A stretch of DNA of 64,000 bases from Candidatus Puniceispirillum marinum IMCC1322 (GTDB lineage: Bacteria > Pseudomonadota > Alphaproteobacteria > Puniceispirillales > Puniceispirillaceae): the NCBI RefSeq assembly GCF_000024465.1, contig NC_014010.1:1550001-1614000 (forward strand), given 5' to 3'. Positions 45,951-55,137 of this stretch are shown piece after piece. Position 1 is the first letter of the stretch. Every line of letters begins with the position of its first letter. The translations under genes were made by a program, and so were the position numbers. The notes under the pieces are model-generated. The model worked only from the letters and a program-made list of their open reading frames with translations. It made no database searches and was not told where the DNA came from.

Positions 45951-47871
45951 GTGGCTTTCCGATAACCGGGCGATAATAGCCCTTTTCATGATACTTGCAT
46001 TGATCGTCAGCTTTATATGGTCGATCTTTGTCGGCTTGAAAGAAACAAAACTGCGCGCCAAAGATGAAGTCTTTGGTGATCCCGAACGCACAAAAGGCGG
46101 CTGGTACTGGGCCGTATGCGGTGTATCAGCATTATTGCTTTTGTGGTTCCATTATTCATGGGGTACAGCCCGCGCCGTATTCCCCAACGCCGCCAATGAA
46201 TTGTGCCAGATTGCTAAAATTGATGAATCCATGGCGTCGATCAGCGCCGCGCTTCCGATTGGTTCGCGTTATCTGAAATCGACAACATTGGTTGTGCGGA
46301 ATGGCCAGCAAGTTGACAAGCTGGTCGCAAACATGCCAGCAGGTATTTTCAGCGCGCGCGAAGAAGCCGAACTGGATATTGTTCTTCGCGATATGAGCGC
46401 CCTGATGGCAACGCTTTCCAACCCAGATTATATCGACCCGAAAGCCATTGCCGAACTGGCTGACGTTGAACGCGCATTGGGTGATCTTGCTTACATCCTT
46501 CGTCAAGGGCCAAATGGCGCAACGCCAAGTGCCGCCGCGCTGGCACAACCGAAATGGGGTACTTCGGAAGTTGAAATCCCGATATTGCCTATGACCCCTC
46601 GCGGCGTTCTGTTTGATAAAATCAGCGCCGAAGTCATTCCCATCACGGATCAATTCCTCAACATCCGCAACATATCGCCTGAGGCAAAGCAGCTGATCGC
46701 CAGCACCAAGGCCACGATTGCAAAACTGAATGAACCGGATCCGTCAATCACCCTTGACGAAGCTGGTGAAAAAACCCGTAAAGCCTATATCAAGTCAGTT
46801 GACCGTATCTTTAAACGCCTTGATGACGGTGTTATTTTTCCATCGGCATCAATGCAGGGCATGCATGAAGCTGTTGCCGATCTTTACGACGCTGTAGGTG
46901 ATGCCAAGGGCGGCCTCGGCATTGTTGAATCGGTGTTTTTCCCGGGACAGGGCATTGTTAAATCACGCACGCAATGTACCGAGCAGGGGCCAGGTCGCTG
47001 GTTACCCAAACCTACCGATATCATTGCAACATTTTCGCAATTGGCGAACCCCAATCTGGAAACAGGTGGCGGCTTCAAAGGCACCACTTTACTATGGTGG
47101 AAATGGCTGTCCATTGCCGATGTTGTCGCCTTCTTGATTCCTGATGGGCTTGTTGATGCTCTGCCAGGAAGCTATGGCACACACGGCACCGCTGGCGAGT
47201 TTAAGCCCAACTATAAGGACAAATTACTGGCTGTGGCACAGGGCGATGTCTATCTAGGCTCAATCCCGATGCTGGACGGTCATATATGGGATTCTCTATT
47301 TCGCGTTATTGTTGCCTTGACCTTGGGCATCCTTCTTGGTGTGCCATTGGGCATCTATATGGGTGTGTCACGGTTTTTCAAATCCTTCTTTGACCCGTTG
47401 ATCGAGCTTTATCGTCCGGTGCCGCCGTTGGCATGGGCGCCGTTGATTCTGACCATTTTTGGCATTCAGGATGATGGTAAAATCTTTCTGCTCTTCATGG
47501 TCGCCTTTGCGATCATGGTGATTTCGGCACGCACAGGTGCATCTGGAACGCAATTGTCAAAAATTCGGGCATCGCATTCGCTTGGTGCAACAAACCAGCA
47601 AATTATGCGCCATGTCATTCTACCAAATGCCATGCCTGAAATTCTGACCGGTATTCGTATCGCTGTTGGTGTTTGCTGGGGCACGTTGGTTGCTGCCGAA
47701 ATGCTGGCAGGCACAACCGGACTGGGCTTTATCGAGAATGTGGCGCGGACAGTTGCTGATTACGAGCTGATCTGGGTGACAATCATTTTGCTAGGTATGC
47801 TTGGCCTGTTATTTGATATCATCATGCGCTGGGTTATCAGCAAAACCATCCCATGGCGCGGCAAGGGCTAA
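45943..47871 (+). CDS. tauC: Taurine-type ABC permease with a large N-terminal extension
   Basis: 642 residues, more than twice the usual TauC length of about 260-280. The N-terminal part has two membrane helices (about 8-30 and 53-72) and then a large soluble domain of about 270 residues without Cys pairs, probably periplasmic. A hydrophobic stretch at about 385-405 follows. The standard BPD permease lies at about 446-640, with the EAA-type loop SHSLGATNQQIMRHVILPNAMPEI. Start is the GTG at 45943, overlapping tauB. The soluble domain may bind substrate or TauA; that is inference. Confidence 0.82.
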   Translation: MFEWLSDNRAIIALFMILALIVSFIWSIFVGLKETKLRAKDEVFGDPERTKGGWYWAVCGVSALLLLWFHYSWGTARAVFPNAANELCQIAKIDESMASISAALPIGSRYLKSTTLVVRNGQQVDKLVANMPAGIFSAREEAELDIVLRDMSALMATLSNPDYIDPKAIAELADVERALGDLAYILRQGPNGATPSAAALAQPKWGTSEVEIPILPMTPRGVLFDKISAEVIPITDQFLNIRNISPEAKQLIASTKATIAKLNEPDPSITLDEAGEKTRKAYIKSVDRIFKRLDDGVIFPSASMQGMHEAVADLYDAVGDAKGGLGIVESVFFPGQGIVKSRTQCTEQGPGRWLPKPTDIIATFSQLANPNLETGGGFKGTTLLWWKWLSIADVVAFLIPDGLVDALPGSYGTHGTAGEFKPNYKDKLLAVAQGDVYLGSIPMLDGHIWDSLFRVIVALTLGILLGVPLGIYMGVSRFFKSFFDPLIELYRPVPPLAWAPLILTIFGIQDDGKIFLLFMVAFAIMVISARTGASGTQLSKIRASHSLGATNQQIMRHVILPNAMPEILTGIRIAVGVCWGTLVAAEMLAGTTGLGFIENVARTVADYELIWVTIILLGMLGLLFDIIMRWVISKTIPWRGKG

Positions 47872-48113
47872 TTCGGCGTCTGTTTCTTTAGGGCTGTCAA
47901 TGCAGGGTTGTTTGGCATTCTGCCATGTCATATGCGGTGGCTATTCTGGTCACTCTATATATATGATGCCATGCCATGACCGCCCCTGCGACGCTTTGCA
48001 TAATGTCCTGGGTATAATATCTGGGGGCATAATGTCCTCGGTAAAATCAAATTGATGTCCTGTCATAGCTAGTTTATTTTTGTGTTTCACTTCATAGTAA
48101 AAAGATCATCAAC
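47872..48113. promoter_or_regulatory. 242-bp region upstream of the DegT aminotransferase, with a direct repeat
   Basis: GCATAATGTCCTGGGTA (47998-48014) recurs as GCATAATGTCCTCGGTA (48027-48043), 29 bp later with one mismatch; a weaker GATGTCCTG follows at about 48053. Same-face spacing of near three helical turns suits a DNA-binding protein. No gene is seen. Confidence 0.4.
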
Positions 48114-49310
48114 ATGTCCAAAGTCAGCTTTAACAAACCCTTCACCCAGCAAGAAGCCATTCCGGAAGACGGTATCGCCCGTGCGGTCGAAATCATGCGC
48201 TCTGGCCGTTTGCATCGCTATAATCTGGTTGCTGGCGAAGATAATGAAGCGAGCTTGCTGGAACAGGAATATGCCACATGGCAGGAAGTTGATTACTGCA
48301 TCGCGGTGACCTCAGGCGGCTATGCGATTCAGCTGGCGTTGCGTGTATGTGGCGTCAAGCCAGGCAACAAGGTTTTGGCTAATGCCTATACGCTGGCGCC
48401 GGTGCCTGGCGCGATACATAATGTTGGCGGTGTTCCAGTTCTGGTTGATATTGACGATAATTATCACATTGATCTGGATGATCTTGACGCCAAGGCAGCC
48501 AGTAGCGGCGCAAAATATCTGCTATTATCGCATATGCGTGGCCATATCGCCGACATGGATCGTGTGACCGAAATATGCGCGTCACATGACATAACGTTAA
48601 TCGAAGATTGCGCGCATACGATGGCGGCAAAATGGCGTGGTGTACGCTCAGGTAATTTTGGCAAGGTCGCTGCCTTTTCAACGCAGACATACAAACATAT
48701 GAATTCGGGTGAAGGTGGATTCCTGACAACAAATGATCCTGAAATAGCTGCGCGGGCCATTGTGTCATCAGGCTCCTATATGCTGTACGGGCGTCACGGC
48801 GCGGTTCCTGCCGAAGAGGTTTTTGAAAAGGTGAAGCTAATTTCTCCTAACTATTCCGGGCGCATGGATCATATGCGGGCGGCATTGTTGCGTGCGCAGC
48901 TTCCGCATATTGAAGAAAAAGCAGCACATTGGAATGCACGCTACGATCTGTTGCATCGGCGCTTTAGCCAGATGAAAGGCGCATCTATCCCCGAACGTAA
49001 GCAGGTCGAAGCCTATGTCGGATCATCGATACAATTTCGTGCTGATGGGTTAACACGCGAACAGATTCCTGAATTTATCGCAGCCTGTAACGCACGGGGC
49101 GCTGAACTAAAATGGTTTGGCGATGATGAACCAAAAGCCTTTACCAGCCGCTATGACAGCTGGAAATATATTGATGATATTCCGCATCTGCCCAACACGC
49201 AAAAAGTGCTGGCCAACACGCTTGATATGCGTATCCCTCTGACATTTGATGAGGATGACTGCACCCTCATTGCCGATATTATTGAGGATGAGCTGTCACA
49301 CTACCTATAG
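48114..49310 (+). CDS. DegT/DnrJ/EryC1/StrS-family PLP aminotransferase
   Basis: 398 residues. PLP-dependent fold with the catalytic Lys in TQTYKHMNSGEGGFLTT and the cofactor-phosphate region AVTSGGYAIQLALRV; VLANAYTLAPVPGAI and DITLIEDCAHTMAAK complete the site. Family members mostly transaminate keto sugars; no sugar-nucleotide genes lie nearby, and the flanking genes are two ABC uptake operons. A role on an imported amino compound is therefore conceivable, but not shown. The gene stands alone, 242 bp past tauC. Confidence 0.85.
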   Translation: MSKVSFNKPFTQQEAIPEDGIARAVEIMRSGRLHRYNLVAGEDNEASLLEQEYATWQEVDYCIAVTSGGYAIQLALRVCGVKPGNKVLANAYTLAPVPGAIHNVGGVPVLVDIDDNYHIDLDDLDAKAASSGAKYLLLSHMRGHIADMDRVTEICASHDITLIEDCAHTMAAKWRGVRSGNFGKVAAFSTQTYKHMNSGEGGFLTTNDPEIAARAIVSSGSYMLYGRHGAVPAEEVFEKVKLISPNYSGRMDHMRAALLRAQLPHIEEKAAHWNARYDLLHRRFSQMKGASIPERKQVEAYVGSSIQFRADGLTREQIPEFIAACNARGAELKWFGDDEPKAFTSRYDSWKYIDDIPHLPNTQKVLANTLDMRIPLTFDEDDCTLIADIIEDELSHYL

Positions 49311-49448
49311 TTCATTAGCCAATTTTACCCTGCACAGCTGTTTATTGTCCTTGCCAGCCATGCCTCTTAGCGTGCAAGGTTGTGGATGATGTTTTATTTC
49401 GGACAACGTCGTAAAATTTTATATGTGAATATATTTCAGGAGAGAAAA

Positions 49449-50291
49449 ATGCTTAAAAAAATTGCTTTGGGGATGGCTGCGGCCAGCGTAGCATTTGTAC
49501 CATTGGCAGTATCTGCAGACGGGCATAAATGCACCAACGATACATGGAACAAGATCATGTCACGCGGCAAGATCGTTGTCGGCGTTAAAGCTGACTATAA
49601 GCCATGGGGCTATCGTAACTCGGATGGTAGTCTTGTTGGCATGGAAATCGATATGGCCAAAGACGTAGCTGCCAAAATGGGCGTTGAGCTTGAAATGGTA
49701 CCCGTTCAGTCATCGAACCGTATGCAGTTCCTTGAGCAGGGCAAGACAGACTTGTTAATCGCAACCATGTCTGACCGTCAAGACCGCCGAGAAATTGTCG
49801 GTATCGTAGGTCCTAACTATTATACATCAGGTACCAATGTTATGGCGCCAAAAGCACTTGGTTTGACCAGCTGGGAAGATCTTCGTGGTAAGCCTGTATG
49901 CGGCAAGCAGGGCGCATTCTACAACCAGATCGTTGAAGAGCGTTATGGTGCCCAGGTGATTGCCTTTACCGGTAATGCCGAAGCCAAGCAGGCCCTTCGT
50001 GACAAGAAATGTATCGCATGGGTATATGATGACAGCTCAATCGGTTCTGACCTGAGTTCAGGCCAATATGATGACTTCGAAATGCCCTTGCAGTCTGAAG
50101 ACGACAACCCATGGGCATTAGCTGTTCCATTGGGTGAGCGTAATTGTGTATTTGGTCGCTTCATGTCAGGCATGCAGTTCCAGTGGCATCAGGATGGTTC
50201 ATTGATCGAGCTGGAAAAGAAGTGGGGCATCAAGCCAACACAGTTCCTAGTGAATTATAACAACCGCATGAAAGACTGGCTGGCTGACTAA
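49449..50291 (+). CDS. Polar amino-acid-type ABC substrate-binding protein
   Basis: 280 residues, family 3 binding protein. Signal peptide (MLKKIALGMAAASVAFVPLA, cleaved near SAD). The mature part opens GKIVVGVKADYKPWGYRNSDG, followed by GMEIDMAKDVAAKMGVELEMV and TDLLIATMSDRQDRR, the classical amino-acid-binding layout. The ligand is not predicted. GGAGAG lies 5 nt before the ATG at 49449; a longer frame from 49380 lacks such a site. Leads the operon to 52.7 kb. Confidence 0.88.
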   Translation: MLKKIALGMAAASVAFVPLAVSADGHKCTNDTWNKIMSRGKIVVGVKADYKPWGYRNSDGSLVGMEIDMAKDVAAKMGVELEMVPVQSSNRMQFLEQGKTDLLIATMSDRQDRREIVGIVGPNYYTSGTNVMAPKALGLTSWEDLRGKPVCGKQGAFYNQIVEERYGAQVIAFTGNAEAKQALRDKKCIAWVYDDSSIGSDLSSGQYDDFEMPLQSEDDNPWALAVPLGERNCVFGRFMSGMQFQWHQDGSLIELEKKWGIKPTQFLVNYNNRMKDWLAD

Positions 50292-50314
50292 ATTCACTTG
50301 CTAACATTTCAAGC

Positions 50315-50344
50315 AATCCCGCCGCTTATATCAGTGGCGGGATT
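50315..50344 (+). terminator. Intra-operon hairpin after the amino-acid binding protein gene
   Basis: AATCCCGCC (50315-50323) pairs with GGCGGGATT (50336-50344) over a 12-nt loop, followed by TTAAGG and a T-run. It probably limits expression of the permease genes relative to the binding protein. Confidence 0.8.
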
Positions 50345-50356
50345 TTAAGGTTTTTT

Positions 50357-51109
50357 ATGGAATATTTAGCTGATTTTTTTCGCCATATTGCTGAGGAATA
50401 TCCAAGGTGGAATTTCATCTGGATGTATCAGCCTGTTCAACAGGGGAAAATTCTTTCCGGTATATGGATGACAATTCAACTGTCGGTGGCCTGTCTATTG
50501 CTTTCGATGGTTATTGGTATTCTCGGTGCCTTTGCACAGGGAAGTCGTAACGCCTTGCTGCGAAATTTTGTCCAGGGCTATATTCAGTTTTTTCGCAATA
50601 CGCCTCCCTATGTGCAGTTGCTGTTTTTCTATTTTGCGCTTGGGCAATTCACCCCGACCTATAGCCCCGATGGCTGGCTTGAAGTGCCTATCATCTCGAA
50701 TGTTGGGTGGGCGATCATTTCACTTTCCTTTTTTGCCGGCGCTTTCAATGTTGAGATTTTTCGCGCGGGCATTGAAGCGGTTCCTGAAAGCACCAAGGAA
50801 GCGTCCGAATCGCTTGGATTCACGCGCGGCCAGACATTTCGCTATGTCGTGTTACCATTGGCAGCTCGGGTATCCTTGCCAGCGTTGAACAATAATCTGG
50901 TCAATTTGGTGAAAACCACGACACAGGCGTTTGGCATTGCCGTGCCCGAATTGCTGTATCAGTCAGTGGTAATATGGAATGACTATCCCTCGGCACTTTA
51001 TCCGACAATGCTATTGGTATTTGTCGTTTACATCCTGCTTGTCGGCATTCTGGTGTCGGGCATGAATAAATGGGAAAAGAGTATGAGGATACCTGGCTAT
51101 GGCGCGTAA
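50357..51109 (+). CDS. Amino-acid ABC permease, first subunit
   Basis: 250 residues, HisM/GlnP type with about five membrane helices. QGYIQFFRNTPPYVQLLFFYF is the usual start of the BPD region; the ATPase-coupling loop is EAVPESTKEASESLGFTRGQTFRYVVLP. The stop is inside the next gene (11-nt overlap), so both permeases are translated together. Confidence 0.9.
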   Translation: MEYLADFFRHIAEEYPRWNFIWMYQPVQQGKILSGIWMTIQLSVACLLLSMVIGILGAFAQGSRNALLRNFVQGYIQFFRNTPPYVQLLFFYFALGQFTPTYSPDGWLEVPIISNVGWAIISLSFFAGAFNVEIFRAGIEAVPESTKEASESLGFTRGQTFRYVVLPLAARVSLPALNNNLVNLVKTTTQAFGIAVPELLYQSVVIWNDYPSALYPTMLLVFVVYILLVGILVSGMNKWEKSMRIPGYGA

Positions 51110-51989
51110 CATTCCCGGGATAACAGGTCGTTCACGCACCGACTTTGCCGTATTGAAACCCTTTCAGCTCCCCGGCAAACCCAGTCATGAAATGAATATG
51201 ACCGTCTGGCTTGCAAATTTGCCACCATGGACAGGGCTAGTGCTAATGCTGCCCTTGCTTTTATGGCCCTTTACCAGCCACGCAGCAGGATCTTTCACAC
51301 TCATAACGGCCTTTGGCATTCTGACAAAATGGATGCCATTCCTGTTGAAATCAGGGTTTCTATTCAACATTGTCATTTCGTTGTTTTCGATGCTATTTGG
51401 CACCATCTTTGGCATTATTCTAGGGCTGGCGCAAATATCAAAGATAGCACCTATTCGCCGGTTGTCATGGTTTATCACCCAGCTATTCCGTAATTCGCCA
51501 TGGCTAGTGATTCTGTTCATCGTATTGCTGGCATTGCCTTTTGAAATCGTCATCTTTGGCTATATCATTTATGTGCCTGACTGGATGAAAGCCGTCTTTG
51601 GCCTGTCTTTACCGATTATGGCCAATATTTCCGAAATTGTGCGTGGTGCCGTTCAATCGGTGCCAACAGCACAGTGGGAAGCATCCGAAAGTCTGGCATT
51701 CAGTCGTCAGCAAACATTATGGCGGATCATTCTGCCACAATGTTTCAAGCGGATGATTCCACCATGGATGAACTGGTATGCTATTTTGACAATGGCGACA
51801 CCGCTATGCTCGCTTTTGGGCGTTGAAGAGATTATCACCCTGTCACGCCAGGCGATGGAGGCTGAAAACAACCATCCAGAATTGCTGGTGCCGTTTTACA
51901 GCTTCGCGCTTGGCCTGTTTTTCATTTATTGCTATCCGATTGCCCGCTTTACGATGCGTCTCGAACGCAAATATGCAGTCAAACTATAG
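51099..51989 (+). CDS. Amino-acid ABC permease, second subunit
   Basis: 296 residues. The N-terminal 30 residues are polar; about six membrane helices follow. ITQLFRNSPWLVILFIVLLAL and the coupling loop GAVQSVPTAQWEASESLAFSRQQTLWRIILP match HisQ/GlnP-type permeases. It starts at an ATG overlapping the first permease stop by 11 nt and precedes the ATPase by 9 bp. Confidence 0.9.
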   Translation: MARNIPGITGRSRTDFAVLKPFQLPGKPSHEMNMTVWLANLPPWTGLVLMLPLLLWPFTSHAAGSFTLITAFGILTKWMPFLLKSGFLFNIVISLFSMLFGTIFGIILGLAQISKIAPIRRLSWFITQLFRNSPWLVILFIVLLALPFEIVIFGYIIYVPDWMKAVFGLSLPIMANISEIVRGAVQSVPTAQWEASESLAFSRQQTLWRIILPQCFKRMIPPWMNWYAILTMATPLCSLLGVEEIITLSRQAMEAENNHPELLVPFYSFALGLFFIYCYPIARFTMRLERKYAVKL

Positions 51990-51998
51990 GAGACTCAT

Positions 51999-52748
51999 AT
52001 GTCTGTCTGGACCAAGAAAGACCCTATCGTTTCTATTCAAGATGTACATAAATCCTTTGGTGATCTTGAAGTGTTGAAGGGCGTATCACTTGACGTCATG
52101 AAAGGTGAAGTGATCTGTATCATCGGGCCGTCAGGTTCGGGGAAATCAACATTAATCCGCTGTGTGAATGCGCTTAACGATATTCAGGGGGGCTCCATCA
52201 AAGTTGAGGGGGTTGAAGTGTCAGACCCCAACTTGGACAAGCTGGCTTTGCGTAAAAAGGTTGGCATGGTTTTTCAGCAATATAATCTGTTTCCGCATAA
52301 AACCGCCCTTGAAAACATTATGATGGCACCGCTTCTGGTGCTTAAACAATCGCCTGAAGACGTTGAAGCGCATGCGCGCTCGTTAATTCGGAAAGTGCGG
52401 CTTGAGGGCAAGGAAAACAGCTATCCAGGTGAGCTTTCGGGCGGACAGCAACAGCGGGTCGCCATCGCGCGCTCACTGGCCATGAGCCCGCATGTGATGC
52501 TGTTTGACGAAGTGACAGCGGCGCTAGACCCTGAAACCGTAAAAGAGGTTCTGGTCACCATCAAGGATCTGGCCGCAGAGGGCATGACATGTATTCTGGT
52601 GACGCATGAAATGGGGTTTGCCCGTGAAATTGCCGACCATATCTATTTCACAGATAATGGGGTGATTGTCGAACATGGGCCGCCGAAGACCTTCTTTGCA
52701 AAGGCCAAAGACCCGCGGACGAAAGAATTTCTGGATCAGATTTTATAA
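51999..52748 (+). CDS. Amino-acid ABC ATPase (GlnQ type)
   Basis: 249 residues. Walker A GPSGSGKSTLIRC, Q-loop VGMVFQQYNLFPH, signature LSGGQQQRVAIARSL, Walker B VMLFDEVTAALDPE, and H-loop CILVTHEMGFAREI. AGGAGA precedes the ATG. It completes a four-gene amino-acid uptake operon. Confidence 0.92.
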   Translation: MSVWTKKDPIVSIQDVHKSFGDLEVLKGVSLDVMKGEVICIIGPSGSGKSTLIRCVNALNDIQGGSIKVEGVEVSDPNLDKLALRKKVGMVFQQYNLFPHKTALENIMMAPLLVLKQSPEDVEAHARSLIRKVRLEGKENSYPGELSGGQQQRVAIARSLAMSPHVMLFDEVTAALDPETVKEVLVTIKDLAAEGMTCILVTHEMGFAREIADHIYFTDNGVIVEHGPPKTFFAKAKDPRTKEFLDQIL

Positions 52749-52866
52749 ATTTTACCTGATATAGTGAAAATCCGTATTTTGTCGTTTTGAAAGCAGTAAT
52801 TGATCATTTCACATACTATATAATATATATAATTAACGTGTTGTTTAGCCTGCGAAAAATAACCTT

Positions 52867-52883
52867 TTCTAATAACATTAGAA
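52867..52883. repeat. 17-bp palindrome upstream of the RRF-like gene
   Basis: TTCTAATAACATTAGAA is a perfect 7-bp inverted repeat around AAC. It sits about 35 bp before the candidate sigma-54 promoter and could be a regulator site; AT-rich, so chance is possible. Confidence 0.45.
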
Positions 52884-52900
52884 TTTTGAAAATTAGGTAA

Positions 52901-52915
52901 TGGCTTGCAAATTGC
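52901..52915 (+). promoter_or_regulatory. Candidate sigma-54 promoter
   Basis: TGGC (52901-52904) and TTGC (52912-52915) are separated by 7 nt, the exact spacing of the -24/-12 elements. The consensus ACG after TGGC is absent. Start of transcription would be near 52927, about 27 nt before the AAGGAGG at 52954. Confidence 0.35.
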
Positions 52916-52966
52916 ATAATCTAGGATCAGGGTAAATATATAAGTTAGGATAGAAGGAGGCTTGCT

Positions 52967-53644
52967 ATGGCAAGTATGTTAACCCCGTTAGAAAATGAAG
53001 ATTCCTATTCACTAGCGACAAAAGCACGGATTGAGGACATTCTTGATAAATTCATCGAAGATCTGGAAGATCTTGGAAATGATGACGCTGTTGAAAAAAT
53101 ATTGAATGCTGAAAAAATTGTTGTTGATAAGAAAAACCGCCGGGTAAGTGATTTTGTCGAGGTTATTTATGATGAACTAACCAAGGGCATATCCGTGCGC
53201 GTCGTCATCAAACGTGACGACCTTATTGACCCCATTACCGTGATCATCAAAGAAAGTGGCTTCAACCGAGTAGCGCGTGTCGGCAGAACCAATATGATGG
53301 ACGTTAAGCTGCCCAAGCCAACATTTGAGCAACTTGAAGCATTGAGCGAAAAAGTTGACCAACTACGTACAACTGCAATTAACAAAGCAACCGCGATTAA
53401 GGCTGATTCTCTGCAACGTATCAAAGCTGGTATGGACAAAGAATATCTTGAAGCGCCTGAAGCCAAGAAGGCCACCGAACAGATTGAGTTAGTGCTTCGC
53501 GAAGTCGCAATGCACATTCGTGTTATCGCACGGATCAAGCAAAAGAAAATGCTGAAAACGCAATTTGTCTGGGAAGACAAAGAACAACAGATGCTACTCG
53601 AACCACTAATGAAAAAAGCAATCTATCGCGGCATCGTCAAATAG
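52967..53644 (+). CDS. Protein of unknown function, possibly ribosome-recycling-factor-like
   Basis: 225 residues, soluble, rich in charged residues. A strong AAGGAGG lies 6 nt before the ATG. I do not recognise it outright. The order of elements resembles ribosome recycling factor (RRF): an N-terminal helix, a beta region with IVVDKKNRRVSDFVEVIYDE (RRF: a VxYYG segment), SGFNRVARVGRTNMMDVKLPKPT (RRF: LGLNPxxxGxxIRxxLPxLT) and then long helices (KVDQLRTTAINKATAIK). The RRF-typical Arg in the xVRNxRR stretch is not kept, and a tail of about 35 residues is added. If related, it is a paralogue with a different role. The similarity is judged by eye. Confidence 0.4.
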   Translation: MASMLTPLENEDSYSLATKARIEDILDKFIEDLEDLGNDDAVEKILNAEKIVVDKKNRRVSDFVEVIYDELTKGISVRVVIKRDDLIDPITVIIKESGFNRVARVGRTNMMDVKLPKPTFEQLEALSEKVDQLRTTAINKATAIKADSLQRIKAGMDKEYLEAPEAKKATEQIELVLREVAMHIRVIARIKQKKMLKTQFVWEDKEQQMLLEPLMKKAIYRGIVK

Positions 53645-53681
53645 AGTTTATGTTGTCACTTTGGATTGATGCGAGGGTGTA

Positions 53682-54143
53682 ATGCGTTTCGGGATAACCC
53701 GCCAAAAGCGAATATTTGGTTATATGTTCATTATTGGATTGGGGCTTTTGGCTGCCCTAGCTCAACCTGTCTTCGCCACATCAAAAAATATGCCCTGCGC
53801 GGTGCGAGTCATGTTTCAGGATGATGAGGTTGGCGTTGCCACTTTATATGTCCTATCAACTCAAATCAAAAACACTGCGCCGCGCGCAATTTCGGGCGTG
53901 TCCCTTTTACTATTCGATGAAGCTGGCAAGAGCATGGGTAATTCCAACGCGCATTGTGGCGAGGATGCAAGCGGGCTTGGTGGTGGCGAGACCGGCCAAT
54001 GCGCAAAAGTCTTGCAAACCATATCTGGCAAAATGATGAAAAAGCTTGGCCATGAAACATGGGTCAACACGGTCAATGATCAACTTGCCCAGTTAAAGGA
54101 CATTACCCGGTGCGAGATGGTCGGCGTTAACTATACCGATTAA
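53682..54143 (+). CDS. Secreted protein of unknown function
   Basis: 153 residues. Signal peptide (YMFIIGLGLLAALAQPVFA), then a mature domain with four Cys residues (MPCAVRV, AHCGEDAS, GQCAKVLQ, TRCEMVG), which could form two disulfides in the periplasm. The middle TQIKNTAPRAISGVSLLLFDEAGK resembles a beta-sandwich strand pair. It follows the RRF-like gene by 37 bp and may share its transcript. Family not recognised. Confidence 0.72.
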   Translation: MRFGITRQKRIFGYMFIIGLGLLAALAQPVFATSKNMPCAVRVMFQDDEVGVATLYVLSTQIKNTAPRAISGVSLLLFDEAGKSMGNSNAHCGEDASGLGGGETGQCAKVLQTISGKMMKKLGHETWVNTVNDQLAQLKDITRCEMVGVNYTD

Positions 54144-54212
54144 GTCACGCTTTCACCGCTTTGCATTGCATGGTAACGTGCCGCCAGATAACTGTAGGCT
54201 ATAGGCTATAAG

Positions 54213-55127
54213 ATGCGTTTTTCCAATTTTACATCCCATTATAGCCCAGCCACCTTTGGTACTTTGTTGGCCATTCTGGGCGTGCTTATTTTGACACCTG
54301 ACACGCTGGTCATGCGGCTGTCCGGACTTGAAAAATGGCCATTAATGGGGTGGCGTGGTATTTTGATGGGCGTCACCCTTTTATGTATCTGGCGGTTATT
54401 TCCAAGTCAAAACAGATGGCGGGAACTTCGTAGCCTTGGCTCATGGCAAGGGATTTTGGTGATCATCGCTTTTGGGTTTAACTCGATCACCTTCACACTT
54501 GGAATAGCCGAAACCTCGGTTATCGTTGTTTTGACCGCGGTGGCACTGATGCCCTTGATCGCCGCGATGCTGTCCTTTTTCATGTTAGGTGAAAAGCAAG
54601 GCTGGCTTGGCTGGCTAACCATCATGCTGGCAATGCTTGGTGTTATTATTGTTGTGATGGATGGCGGCAATGCGCTTGGCCAACCACAAGGTTCGGTATG
54701 GCTTGGCGCTGTTTTTGGTCTTGTCACGGCCTTTGGGCTGGCTTTGACCTTTACCATAACGCGGAAATATCCGGCCTTGAGCATTTTACCCGCTTGCGCG
54801 CTTGGATCCTTGCTCAGCGGTATTGTCGGCTTTGCGCTTAGTGCTGATGGCACGATCTTTACCGCGCCGGTCTGGACGATTGTGACGATGGGCATAATTA
54901 TTCTGCCTTTGTCATTTACCTGTCTTGGCATTGCCCCACGCTATACAAGCTCCGCCATTGTCAGCCTTGTGATGCTGCTGGAAATGGTAATTGGGCCATT
55001 CTGGGTCTGGCTTGGCATTGGTGAACGTCCTACAACGACGATGATCGCGGGCAGTCTTTTTGTACTTTGTGTTCTGATTTTTCATGTCGTACGCACCAGC
55101 CACATAACACCACCCACACAACCGTAA
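54213..55127 (+). CDS. EamA/DMT-family transporter
   Basis: 304 residues with ten membrane helices in two EamA repeats (about 18-140 and 165-295). VIVVLTAVALMPLIAAMLSFFMLGE ends the first repeat and SSAIVSLVMLLEMVIGPFWVWLGIGE the second, each closing with the typical GE. Drug/metabolite exporters of this type move amino acids or related small compounds; substrate unknown. Confidence 0.88.
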   Translation: MRFSNFTSHYSPATFGTLLAILGVLILTPDTLVMRLSGLEKWPLMGWRGILMGVTLLCIWRLFPSQNRWRELRSLGSWQGILVIIAFGFNSITFTLGIAETSVIVVLTAVALMPLIAAMLSFFMLGEKQGWLGWLTIMLAMLGVIIVVMDGGNALGQPQGSVWLGAVFGLVTAFGLALTFTITRKYPALSILPACALGSLLSGIVGFALSADGTIFTAPVWTIVTMGIIILPLSFTCLGIAPRYTSSAIVSLVMLLEMVIGPFWVWLGIGERPTTTMIAGSLFVLCVLIFHVVRTSHITPPTQP

Positions 55128-55137
55128 GGCGGCATCT

